Assembly (NCBI GenBank): GCA_900769955.1
Contig: CAAGIP010000225.1
Location: 1-32,322 of the forward strand
From: Spirochaetia bacterium
GTDB lineage: Bacteria; Spirochaetota; Spirochaetia; Sphaerochaetales; Sphaerochaetaceae
Reading direction: 5' to 3'
DNA length: 32,322 bases
A program made the position numbers and the translations under genes. Of this stretch, positions 1-7,459 are shown piece after piece. The notes under the pieces were generated by a model. It had not been told where the DNA came from. It was given only the letters and a program-made list of their open reading frames with translations, and ran no database searches. Within the stretch, counting starts at the first letter, position 1; the number at the start of each line of letters is the position of its first letter.

Positions 1-509
1 AACTCCTTCTGCATCAGAGGATCAAGTCCGCCGGTAGGTTCATCGAGGATGAGAAGCTCCGGATCATGCTGGAGGGCTGCAGTTATCCCGACCTTCTTCC
101 TGTTTCCGAATGAGAGCTCCCCTATCTTCCCTGAGGGATCAAGACACAGGCGCTCCATTATCTCAGATCTTCTTTGATCACATCTTACACCCCGTGCGTC
201 GGATGCAAACTTCAGCAGATCGCCTACCCTCATTGCAGGATAATAACCTGCCTCGGAAGGAAGATACCCCGTTCTCTTCAGTATATCCTTCTTCTCATTC
301 ACGATGTCATATCCAAGCACCGATGCCTTACCGGATGTTGGCATGATAAGTCCCATAAGGGTCCTTATCGTAGTTGACTTTCCCGCACCGTTTGGGCCCA
401 TGAAGCCATAGAATGAACCTTTTTCCACCATCAGGCAGAGATCGGTTATTCCATGATCTGTTTTTCCATAGTGTTTTGTAAGATTTTCACACATGATCGC
501 ATGAGTCAT
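1..509 (-). CDS. ABC transporter ATP-binding protein (partial, C-terminal part beyond the window)
   Basis: Nucleotide-binding subunit of an ABC exporter; it would energise a membrane permease encoded further left, outside the window. About 169 codons are visible from the ATG at 509. A Walker A (GPNGAGKST) lies near residue 39, a signature loop in the unusual form LSFGN (normally LSGGQ) near residue 133, and Walker B with the D-loop region (LLILDEPTGGLDP) near residue 150. The order and spacing fit the CcmA/DrrA-like multidrug or antibiotic exporter ATPases. The ATG was chosen because GGAGA precedes it and an ATG at 513 runs into a stop after eight codons. It starts three bases after the stop of a TetR regulator on the same strand, so the two are almost certainly one operon and the regulator probably controls the exporter. 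The substrate cannot be inferred. The gene is cut by the window edge. Confidence 0.93.
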   Translation of the reverse strand, partial: MTHAIMCENLTKHYGKTDHGITDLCLMVEKGSFYGFMGPNGAGKSTTIRTLMGLIMPTSGKASVLGYDIVNEKKDILKRTGYLPSEAGYYPAMRVGDLLKFASDARGVRCDQRRSEIMERLCLDPSGKIGELSFGNRKKVGITAALQHDPELLILDEPTGGLDPLMQKE

Positions 510-512
510 ACA

Positions 513-1025
513 TTATCTCCTTTCAAACAGTTCACGCCAGAAACCTATGAGCTTTGAATACTCCCTCTCAAAGGTATCGGCATCGGTCCTGTTGTTCATT
601 ACGCTCGTATAAACAAATCCTTCAGAAGCAAGCAGTATCGTTTTATACATCTGTTTCAGATCAAGTCCTTTTCTGAAAGCTTCCGGTTGAAGCTGGACCG
701 CAAAGTCCCGTCCGCTTTTCATAAGCGCTTTTCTGTAGCTTTCCCGGATTCTGCTGCTTACTTTACTGTCCTTCTCGTAGTATGCCCTCAGCACGAAGCG
801 GTATATGTCAGGGTATTTTCTCATCATCTCAGCCTTGGCATTGAGGCACCGATCAAGAATATCGAAGAAAGAAAGTCCGTCCTCATGGGAACCGTATTCA
901 TCAAGAAAAAGGTATGTTATTTCCGCGGCATGGTTCCAGAGTGCCATGTAGAGTTCAGCCTTATTATTAAAGTAGAAGAATATCAGCGATTTGCTCACAC
1001 CTGCCTGCTCTGCAAGCATTCTCAT
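513..1025 (-). CDS. TetR/AcrR family transcriptional regulator (5' end probably frameshifted)
   Basis: DNA-binding repressor of the TetR family, expected to repress its own operon and the exporter ATPase gene directly downstream. The recognition helix region (LAEQAGVSKSLIFFYFNNKAELY) is classical, followed by an all-helical ligand domain. The first in-frame ATG (1025) removes helix 1. The same frame stays open back to about 1118 and encodes a convincing missing N-terminus (KKLFSAAYRIFSEN...), but contains no ATG, GTG or TTG. An ATG at 1114 is in another frame and hits a TAG after four codons. One extra A in the AAAA run at 1103-1106, or a -1 slip there, would join MDRK to the full domain and give about 200 aa, the usual family length. 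So either the gene is damaged, the sequence has a one-base error, or a recoding event occurs. Family call is sure; start is not. Confidence 0.85.
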   Translation of the reverse strand: MRMLAEQAGVSKSLIFFYFNNKAELYMALWNHAAEITYLFLDEYGSHEDGLSFFDILDRCLNAKAEMMRKYPDIYRFVLRAYYEKDSKVSSRIRESYRKALMKSGRDFAVQLQPEAFRKGLDLKQMYKTILLASEGFVYTSVMNNRTDADTFEREYSKLIGFWRELFERR

Positions 1026-1115
1026 GTTTGCATCCCAGTATGAATTTTCGGAAAAGATCCTGTATGCAGCGGAAAAGAGTTTTTTCCTTACCTGTTCATC
1101 TATTTTCTGTCCATA

Positions 1116-1139
1116 CGGTCAGTATCACACCACTGACCG
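1116..1139 (-). promoter_or_regulatory. Palindromic operator overlapping the TetR promoter
   Basis: CGGTCAGT (1116-1123) and ACTGACCG (1132-1139) form a perfect 8-bp inverted repeat around an 8-bp centre. It sits immediately upstream of the ATG at 1114 of the TetR gene, the usual place and size for an autoregulatory TetR operator. On the minus strand it contains a TGATACT element that could serve as an extended -10. The ATG starts only six bases after that element and has no Shine-Dalgarno sequence, so a leaderless message is possible. The operator role is inferred from position and symmetry. Confidence 0.7.
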
Positions 1140-1170
1140 CAATCAGGAAGGGGTAATTTTGAAAAAAATA

Positions 1171-1199
1171 TTGATTCATTGTCAGATATCTGATTTAAT
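1171..1199 (+). promoter_or_regulatory. Candidate promoter of the rpsB operon
   Basis: TTGATT (1171-1176) is followed after 17 bp by TTTAAT (1194-1199), matching sigma-70 consensus at 4/6 and 5/6 positions. It lies about 105 bp upstream of rpsB, leaving an untranslated leader that contains two adjacent hairpins. It points away from the divergent TetR gene. Confidence 0.5.
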
Positions 1200-1221
1200 A
1201 CATGAGACCGTGTCCGTTGGA

Positions 1222-1247
1222 CCGGATTTTCCGGCAGGATTACCTGC
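1222..1247 (+). promoter_or_regulatory. Twin hairpins in the rpsB leader
   Basis: CCGGA-TTT-TCCGG (1222-1234) abuts GCAGG-ATTA-CCTGC (1234-1247); the two stems share one G. They lie about 60-85 bases before the rpsB start codon in the presumed 5' untranslated region. rpsB leaders are autoregulated by S2 in several bacteria, so a control role is plausible, but no recognised leader class was matched. Confidence 0.4.
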
Positions 1248-1305
1248 TGAGATACAGTGTTAGGGGCTGAATGTTTTAATTCAGCAATATGCTAGGAGGA
1301 TTACT

Positions 1306-2109
1306 ATGGCAGTAGTAACCATGAAAAGCCTGTTGGAATCAGGCGTACACTTTGGACATCAGACAAAGAGATGGAATCCAAAGATGGATCGTTTCATCTT
1401 CACTGAGAGAAACGGTATTCACATCATCGACCTTCAGAAGACCAGCGCATGCATCGTTGAAGCATACGAAGCTGTCCGCGCTCAGGTCAAGAACGGTAAG
1501 ACAATCCTTTTCGTAGGAACAAAGAAGCAGGCACAGCAGACAATCGAGCAGGAAGCAAAGCGTTGCGGCATGCCTTATGTTAACAACCGCTGGCTCGGCG
1601 GTATGCTCACTAACTTCTCAACAATCAAGAAGAGCATCGCTCGCCTCAAGAAAATTGAGAAGATGGAAGCAGACGGTACTTTCGAATCCCTCACAAAGAA
1701 GGAAGTCGCTCTCCTTACCAAGGAAAAGAACAAGCTCGAGAAGAACCTTGGCGGTATCAAAGACATGAAGGAGCTTCCCGGTGCACTCTTCATCATCGAC
1801 ACAAAGAAAGAGGCTCTCGCAGTAGCTGAGGCAAAGAGACTCGGTATCCCCGTAGTCGCTGTTGTCGATACCAACTGTGACCCCACTGACATCACATACC
1901 CCATCCCCGGCAACGACGATGCAATCAGGGCTATCTCACTCTTCGTTGAGATCATTGCCAATGCAGTCATCGATGCTGATAACGAGACAGGCATCCAGAT
2001 CATCGAGTCTCTCGGCGATGAGGATGAGGCTGCAGCAGTCGAAGCTGCTCCCGCTCCTGACAAGGACGAGGAAGCTGAGGCTCTCGAAGACGAGTTATAC
2101 ACAAAATAA
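1306..2109 (+). CDS. rpsB: 30S ribosomal protein S2
   Basis: Primary small-subunit protein uS2. The N-terminus (MKSLLESGVHFGHQTKRWNPKM) and the NNRWLGGMLTNF segment near residue 92 are diagnostic. The 267 aa include an extra acidic, Ala/Glu-rich tail of roughly 35 residues after the conserved core, ending in DELYTK. The start is fixed by AGGAGG at 1294-1299. It is the first gene of a seven-gene plus-strand operon, and tsf begins 11 bases after its stop, the usual rpsB-tsf arrangement. The long hairpin-bearing leader suggests feedback control. Confidence 0.99.
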   Translation: MAVVTMKSLLESGVHFGHQTKRWNPKMDRFIFTERNGIHIIDLQKTSACIVEAYEAVRAQVKNGKTILFVGTKKQAQQTIEQEAKRCGMPYVNNRWLGGMLTNFSTIKKSIARLKKIEKMEADGTFESLTKKEVALLTKEKNKLEKNLGGIKDMKELPGALFIIDTKKEALAVAEAKRLGIPVVAVVDTNCDPTDITYPIPGNDDAIRAISLFVEIIANAVIDADNETGIQIIESLGDEDEAAAVEAAPAPDKDEEAEALEDELYTK

Positions 2110-2120
2110 GGAGATAAACA

Positions 2121-2963
2121 ATGGCTATTTCAGCATCTGATGTAAAGAAGCTCCGCGACATCACCGGAGCAGGCATGATGGACTGCAAGAAGGCCCTTAA
2201 CGAAGCAGACGGCGATATGGCTCAGGCTGAGAAGATCCTCAAGGAAATGGGTCTTGCAGCAGTTGCAAAGCGCCAGGACAGGGCTACTGAAAACGGTCGT
2301 GTTTTCGTTGACAGCGCAGCTGACAAGGCTGTCCTCCTCGAGCTCTCATGCGAGACTGACTTCGTCGCAAAGAACGATCAGTTCAAGGCTCTCGGTGAGG
2401 AAATGTGCCGCGTCATCCTTGAGAAGGGTTACACAGAGCCCAACGACGAGCTCAAGGGCATGGTTGACGGTCTCATCGCAATCATCAAGGAGAACATGGC
2501 AATCAAGAGAATCAGGGTCATCTCACTTCCTGAGAACGGCTATGCGGCAACATACCTCCACGGTGAGGGTTCAGTTGCAGTAGTTGTAGGATTCGCAGCA
2601 GACAATGCAGCAGCATTCGAGAACGAAGCCGTTAAGGAATTCACACATGACTGTGCACTCCACGTTGCGGCTTTCAAGCCCCAGTTCCTCAGCACCGATT
2701 CAGTAACTAAGGAATATGAGGAAGAGCAGCTTTCAATCTTCAGGGCTCAGGTCGCTCAGATGGACAAGCCCGAGAAGGTTCTTGAAGGTATTGTCAGAGG
2801 CAAGCTCAACAAGCTTTACAGCGAAGTCTGTTTCCTCAATCAGCCGTTCGTCAAGGATGACTCAATGAGTGTTTCCAAGAAGATGGCAGAGGTTGCAAAG
2901 GCTGCAGGCTGCAAGCTTTCAATCGTTTCCTGCGACTACTACCAGGCCGGTGTCGGCGCCTAA
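2121..2963 (+). CDS. tsf: Elongation factor Ts
   Basis: Guanine-nucleotide exchange factor for EF-Tu. Residues 1-55 carry the UBA-like N-terminal domain (VKKLRDITGAGMMDCKKAL), followed by the hallmark LSCETDFVAKNDQF near residue 75 that contacts EF-Tu, then the dimerisation core and a C-terminal module (INGxQF-like region here read as LNQPFVKDDSMSV). 280 aa is normal. AAGGAG sits just before the ATG, overlapping the end of rpsB, so the two genes are translationally close. Nothing odd seen. Confidence 0.99.
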   Translation: MAISASDVKKLRDITGAGMMDCKKALNEADGDMAQAEKILKEMGLAAVAKRQDRATENGRVFVDSAADKAVLLELSCETDFVAKNDQFKALGEEMCRVILEKGYTEPNDELKGMVDGLIAIIKENMAIKRIRVISLPENGYAATYLHGEGSVAVVVGFAADNAAAFENEAVKEFTHDCALHVAAFKPQFLSTDSVTKEYEEEQLSIFRAQVAQMDKPEKVLEGIVRGKLNKLYSEVCFLNQPFVKDDSMSVSKKMAEVAKAAGCKLSIVSCDYYQAGVGA

Positions 2964-2972
2964 GGAGGAGTG

Positions 2973-3527
2973 ATGCAGACTGTACTCGACAACTGTCAGG
3001 ACAGGATGAAGAAGTGTGTTTCTTCACTTGAGACTGAATATCAGGCTATGAGGACCGGTCGTGCGAACGCTTCCCTCTTTGACAGGATCAAGGTTGACTA
3101 TTATGGTTCAGAGACTCCTCTGAACCAGGTCGCCTCGATCAGTGTCCCCGAGGCAAGACTCGTGGTCATCCAGCCCTGGGACAAGAGCGTTCTTCCTGCC
3201 ATTGAAAAGGCAATCCAGAAGAGCGAGCTCGGCCTCAACCCCAACAACGACGGCAAGCTTATCCGCATCAGCTTCCCTGCCCTCACCGAACAGAGGAGAA
3301 AGGAACTCGCAAAGAGTGCAAAGCAGACTGCAGAGAGCGCACGCGTCGCAATCCGCAATGTCCGCCGCGACGCAATGGAAGAGCTGAAGAAGAAGCAGAA
3401 GGCATCTGAAATCAGCGAAGACCAGCAGAAGGACGGTGAGACAAAGATCCAGAAGATGACAGACAATGCCATCGCTGAGGTCGCACGTGTTGCGGAAGCC
3501 AAAGAAAAAGAGATTATGGAGATCTGA
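2973..3527 (+). CDS. frr: Ribosome recycling factor
   Basis: RRF splits post-termination ribosomes together with EF-G. 184 aa, typical length. The three-helix-bundle signature MRTGRANASLFDRIKVDYYG near residue 26, the SISVPEARLVVIQPWDKS beta segment of domain II, and the long basic C-terminal helix (RKELAKSAKQTAESARVAIRN) are all present. A GTG at 2970 is in frame, but the ATG at 2973 is better placed relative to AAGGAGG at 2962-2968. It begins nine bases after the tsf stop and is followed within six bases by uppS. Confidence 0.98.
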   Translation: MQTVLDNCQDRMKKCVSSLETEYQAMRTGRANASLFDRIKVDYYGSETPLNQVASISVPEARLVVIQPWDKSVLPAIEKAIQKSELGLNPNNDGKLIRISFPALTEQRRKELAKSAKQTAESARVAIRNVRRDAMEELKKKQKASEISEDQQKDGETKIQKMTDNAIAEVARVAEAKEKEIMEI

Positions 3528-3532
3528 AGCAT

Positions 3533-4219
3533 ATGAGTGAACAGGGACTTCACCTCGGACTTATCATGGACGGTAACGGCCGCTGGGCCAAAATGAGGCA
3601 TCTGCCCAGGACAGCAGGTCACCTTGCAGGACTCAAAAGTCTCAAGAAAGTTGTCGTCGGAGCGATAAACAACGATGTGAAGTACCTTTCCCTCTACTGT
3701 TTCTCCACTGAAAACTGGAAAAGAAGTGAGGAAGAGGTATCATACCTCATGAGTCTCTTCTCTTCCAAGATTTATGGTGAACTGCCCTTCTACAATCAGT
3801 ATGGGATTAAGATCCTGACGCTCGGTGATCTTTCCCCTCTTCCGAAAGAAGCAAAAAAAGCAATAGCCGCCACCATTGAATCAACTAAAAATAACACCAC
3901 GATAACCGTTCAGCTTGCGATTAACTACGGCGGACAGAGTGAAATCTGTCAGGCTGTTACAGGAGCGGTCAATGCCGGTGAATGTGAATTCACCCCTGAA
4001 ATACTCAGGAAATACTTCGAACATCCCGAAATTCCTCCTGTTGATGTCATCGCGCGCTCCGCAGGTGAAATTAGACTCTCAAATTTCCTTCTTTTTGATT
4101 CAGCCTATGCCGAACTCGTTTTTTGTGATAAACTATGGCCAGACTGGAACGAAGAGGACGTTGCATACGTACTTGAAGAGTACTCGCACCGTGTTCGGAG
4201 ATTTGGGGGTGTGAAATGA
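3533..4219 (+). CDS. uppS: Isoprenyl transferase (undecaprenyl diphosphate synthase)
   Basis: Cis-prenyltransferase that elongates farnesyl-PP with isopentenyl-PP to the C55 carrier used in peptidoglycan assembly. 228 aa, slightly shorter than usual. Visible landmarks: MDGNGRWA with the Mg-binding Asp near residue 13, RTAGHLAG, LYCFSTENWKR, NYGGQSEI, and the substrate-phosphate arginines in ARSAGEIRLSNFLLFDSAYAEL. The usual IRTGGE is changed to ARSAGE, keeping the Arg and Glu. It overlaps cdsA by four bases (ATGA) and shares an operon with dxr, which makes its isoprenoid precursor. Confidence 0.97.
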   Translation: MSEQGLHLGLIMDGNGRWAKMRHLPRTAGHLAGLKSLKKVVVGAINNDVKYLSLYCFSTENWKRSEEEVSYLMSLFSSKIYGELPFYNQYGIKILTLGDLSPLPKEAKKAIAATIESTKNNTTITVQLAINYGGQSEICQAVTGAVNAGECEFTPEILRKYFEHPEIPPVDVIARSAGEIRLSNFLLFDSAYAELVFCDKLWPDWNEEDVAYVLEEYSHRVRRFGGVK

Positions 4220-5061
4220 CTTCAAACACAAAAAGGATAATAACAGCGTGCATTGCACTGCCGCTGCTGGTATCGATCATACTCTTTCTTCCCCAGTACA
4301 ATTACCTTGCTTTTGCAATACTTGTACTGACAGTATCAATCCTCGGCTCATATGAGCTTCACACCATGCTGAGCCGTCACACCTCAGGAAAGCTCCTGCT
4401 TCCACCCTTCATAGGCTCAATTCAGATAGTTCTCACCTACATCCAGTACTCATTCTTCCCCAAGTACAGCCTCACTCTTTACAGCCTCATCGGACTTGTG
4501 ATGATTGCAATGGCACTGGAAATAAAGAAAGGTGAAAATGATAACTTCAAAAGTTCAATTGAAAGGCTGTCATACACAGTCCTTCAGGTAATATACCCCA
4601 ATACATTCGCTATCTTCTTCATTAAATTCTGCTTTATGGAAGATGCGTGGCTTTACCTTCTTGTGTTCTTTGCGCTGGTCTTCTCTTCCGATACATTCGC
4701 ATACTGCTTCGGAATTCTCTTCGGAAAGAACAATAAAGGTATCGTGAAGGTAAGTCCCAACAAGTCTGTTGCAGGGTTTATCGCAGCCCTTCTCTGTCCC
4801 GCTATAATCGGTTGCCTCTGCGGCATATTCATTGAGGATTTCGCAGTTGACGGTATTCTCGGTTTCTTCCTCGGTCTTTCCACGGCTGCAGCTGCCGCTA
4901 TCGGAGATCTTGTTGAATCGATCCTTAAGCGCAGTGCAGGAATGAAGGACAGCGGAAAGATCATCCCGGGACGCGGAGGCATGCTTGACAGCATAGATTC
5001 ACTTCTCTTCGCAGCTCCCGTATTCATGTGCTTCATGCACTTCATGCAATACGTTCCATGA
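4216..5061 (+). CDS. cdsA: Phosphatidate cytidylyltransferase (CDP-diglyceride synthase)
   Basis: Integral membrane enzyme that makes CDP-diacylglycerol from phosphatidate and CTP for phospholipid synthesis. 281 aa with about seven or eight hydrophobic helices. The C-terminal family signature is present: GDLVESILKRSAGMKDSG followed by IIPGRGGMLDSIDS, where the usual GHGG and DRxDS read GRGG and DSIDS. The start codon overlaps the uppS stop, and the last four bases overlap the dxr start, so translation of uppS, cdsA and dxr is likely coupled. Confidence 0.96.
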   Translation: MTSNTKRIITACIALPLLVSIILFLPQYNYLAFAILVLTVSILGSYELHTMLSRHTSGKLLLPPFIGSIQIVLTYIQYSFFPKYSLTLYSLIGLVMIAMALEIKKGENDNFKSSIERLSYTVLQVIYPNTFAIFFIKFCFMEDAWLYLLVFFALVFSSDTFAYCFGILFGKNNKGIVKVSPNKSVAGFIAALLCPAIIGCLCGIFIEDFAVDGILGFFLGLSTAAAAAIGDLVESILKRSAGMKDSGKIIPGRGGMLDSIDSLLFAAPVFMCFMHFMQYVP

Positions 5062-6137
5062 TTAAAAGACGTGTCATAGTACTCGGTGCCACCGGATCGA
5101 TCGGTACCACATGTCTCAATGCAATAAGAAACGGCATTCTGAATGCTGAAGTAAAAGGCGTTGTTTCCCGCTCAAATGAATCAGAACTTCAGAAAATTGC
5201 TAAAGAGTTTGCATGCCCATATCTTATAAATGACTGCAGGGAAAAACTTGAAAGCTTTCTTTCCTCAATTGATGCTGACATAGTACTCAACGGAATAGCA
5301 GGAGCTTCAGGACTGGAAGCATCCCTTCTGTCGATGTATGCAGGTTTCGATCTTGCACTTGCCAACAAGGAATCCGTCGTTATGGGCGGTGAATTCCTAT
5401 TTGGCGAAGCTGAAAGACTTGGCAGGAAGATCATACCGGTCGACAGTGAACACAGTGCGATTTATCATCTTCTTAAAGGATACCCTGACATTGCATCATG
5501 CGTAATCACGGCATCAGGAGGTCCCTTCTACAAAAGGAAGAATCTTGATTCCGTTACGCCTGATGAAGCTGCTTCTCATCCGACCTGGAAGATGGGAAAG
5601 AAAATCAGCATTGACAGCGCGACTCTTGCCAACAAGGGGCTTGAGGTCATTGAAGCAGGTTTTCTCTTCAGTCTCAGGCCAGAACAGATTGAAGTCACGA
5701 TTCACAGACAGTCAGTAGTACACTCCATGATCAGGATGAAGAACGGTGCCGTCTATGCACAGCTTTCTCCTCCCGACATGACGCTCCCGATCGTTTCCGC
5801 AGTCAATGATGAGGCTTTTGAAATAAACAACGCAGTGCGTCCCTTATCATTCAGGGATCTGACACTTACCTTCTCTGACTGGGACAGGGAGGAATTTCCC
5901 CTGCTTGCACTTGCATATGAAGCACTGGAAAAGAAAGGTTCCTACCCGATTGCCTTCAATGCGGCAAATGAGGTTGCCGTCCAGCTCTTCTGTGAAGGCA
6001 GGATCAGATTCACCGATATTGCCCCGGTAACTGAAAAAGTAATGCATGGTGAGGATTTTTCCCATACATGCACTTCCTTTGATGAGATAAAGCGAGAGGA
6101 TGAAAGGGCGAGGTCGCTGGCACTCCGGGTGCTGTAA
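5058..6137 (+). CDS. dxr: 1-deoxy-D-xylulose 5-phosphate reductoisomerase
   Basis: Second enzyme of the MEP pathway, converting DXP to MEP with NADPH; supplies IPP for uppS upstream. 359 aa, somewhat shorter than the usual 380-400. The NADPH loop GATGSIG is at residues 9-15. ANKESVVMGG, the catalytic metal site PVDSEHSAIYHLL, SGGPFYKR, HPTWKMGKKISIDSATLANKGLE and HRQSVVHSMI follow in the canonical order. The frame is open ten codons further upstream inside cdsA, but the ATG at 5058 overlaps the cdsA stop (ATGA) and directly precedes the nucleotide-binding strand. It ends in a TAATG overlap with rseP. Confidence 0.97.
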   Translation: MIKRRVIVLGATGSIGTTCLNAIRNGILNAEVKGVVSRSNESELQKIAKEFACPYLINDCREKLESFLSSIDADIVLNGIAGASGLEASLLSMYAGFDLALANKESVVMGGEFLFGEAERLGRKIIPVDSEHSAIYHLLKGYPDIASCVITASGGPFYKRKNLDSVTPDEAASHPTWKMGKKISIDSATLANKGLEVIEAGFLFSLRPEQIEVTIHRQSVVHSMIRMKNGAVYAQLSPPDMTLPIVSAVNDEAFEINNAVRPLSFRDLTLTFSDWDREEFPLLALAYEALEKKGSYPIAFNAANEVAVQLFCEGRIRFTDIAPVTEKVMHGEDFSHTCTSFDEIKREDERARSLALRVL

Positions 6138-7459
6138 TGGCAAGTCTCATTTCATTCATCATTCAGTTTCTGATCGGTTTTCTGGCAATTTCCCTTGTTC
6201 TCATTGTTCATGAAGCAGGGCACTTCATAGCCGCAAAATTACTGAAAGTCAGTGTCGATGAGTTTGTTCTGGGATTCGGCCCCAGGCTCTTTACAATACA
6301 CGGAAGGAAGACTGATTTCTCACTTGCCCTGATTCCACTGGGTGGATGCACCAGGATGAAGGGCTCTGAAGACCTTTCCAAGGCACTCAGGGACCAGGCC
6401 AAAAACTTTGAAAAAGGAGAGAAAGGATCATATTTCACCTCCCCTCCTCTTGTCAGGTTCATCATCTTTTTTGCAGGACCGCTTATCAACATTATTCTCG
6501 CCCTTATCATCTTCACATCCATTTCCTTCATCCCTGTCGAGACTATTTACGATGAAGCCAGAATAGTGAATGCGTCCGAGTACCCTTCCCTCTTCAATTC
6601 AACTGTCACACAGGAAGGTGTTATGAAGGGTGACCTTATTGTCTCACTTGACGGAGCTGAAATAACCTCATTCAGTGAAGCTGAAAGCTATCTTTCAGCT
6701 CACAGAAGCGGGGAAGTCAATGCACTCCTTTCAAGGGACTGTAAGATTATCGAAACAGTCCTTAAGCCTGAAGGAGGTGTATTCGGGCTGACCCTGTACC
6801 AGGAACCCGTCATAGGCAGGGTAACGGAAGATTCTCCATTCAGGCCAGGCGATATCGTGATCATGGTTAATGGTGAGGCTGTTGAGTGCACGCTCGATGT
6901 TTATGCTCAGGATCGCCAGACACAGACCTTTACGGTCATGCGTGACGGTAAAGTGACTGAAATCACGATAACACCCGGGAAAGTATACCCATTTGCCTGG
7001 AAAAGCGGCACCATGATCAGCACATCGCCATCATTTTCCGATGCACTTGCCCAAGGTATGAAACGTACTCTTTCCGCACTCATGAACGTGATATCAACGA
7101 TCAGGGGTATAGTAACCGGAGCCATAACTGATACAAGGGATGAGGTAACGGGTCCAACCCGGGCGGCATCTCAGATAGGTTCGATAACCGCACTGAGCTT
7201 TCAGACAAGCAGGAATACGGGTCTGCGTGCCTTTCTGTATCTCATGAGCACTGTCTCAGTTTCAATTGCCGCAGTCAACCTGCTGCCAATCCCGTCCTTT
7301 GACGGAGGACAGCTTCTGATTAACCTTTATCAGATGATAGTCCGTAAGGAGCTTAAGCCGAAAACCTATGTGGCATTCCATATTGCAGGAATAATACTTT
7401 CCCTGCTGCTTCTTGCCCTGCTCTACTATGTCGACATTAAGTTCTACTTAACCAACTGA
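6137..7459 (+). CDS. rseP: Site-2 intramembrane metalloprotease (RseP/MmpA family)
   Basis: Zinc protease that cleaves transmembrane segments, typically anti-sigma factors or leftover signal peptides. 440 aa. HEAGH with its zinc ligands lies at residues 25-29 in the first membrane helix. Periplasmic PDZ-like regions cover roughly residues 130-280. The second metal motif (LLPIPSFDGGQ) and a last helix close the protein. It is the final gene of the operon, overlaps the dxr stop by one base, and its last 12 bases overlap the end of dnaB on the other strand. The target cannot be told from this window. Confidence 0.95.
   Translation: MASLISFIIQFLIGFLAISLVLIVHEAGHFIAAKLLKVSVDEFVLGFGPRLFTIHGRKTDFSLALIPLGGCTRMKGSEDLSKALRDQAKNFEKGEKGSYFTSPPLVRFIIFFAGPLINIILALIIFTSISFIPVETIYDEARIVNASEYPSLFNSTVTQEGVMKGDLIVSLDGAEITSFSEAESYLSAHRSGEVNALLSRDCKIIETVLKPEGGVFGLTLYQEPVIGRVTEDSPFRPGDIVIMVNGEAVECTLDVYAQDRQTQTFTVMRDGKVTEITITPGKVYPFAWKSGTMISTSPSFSDALAQGMKRTLSALMNVISTIRGIVTGAITDTRDEVTGPTRAASQIGSITALSFQTSRNTGLRAFLYLMSTVSVSIAAVNLLPIPSFDGGQLLINLYQMIVRKELKPKTYVAFHIAGIILSLLLLALLYYVDIKFYLTN

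Noticed and set aside
1575..2102. 175-codon open frame antisense to rpsB
   Set aside because: It mirrors the low-stop codon use of rpsB; the translation is Ser/Ala-rich low complexity, with no ribosome site and no recognisable domain.
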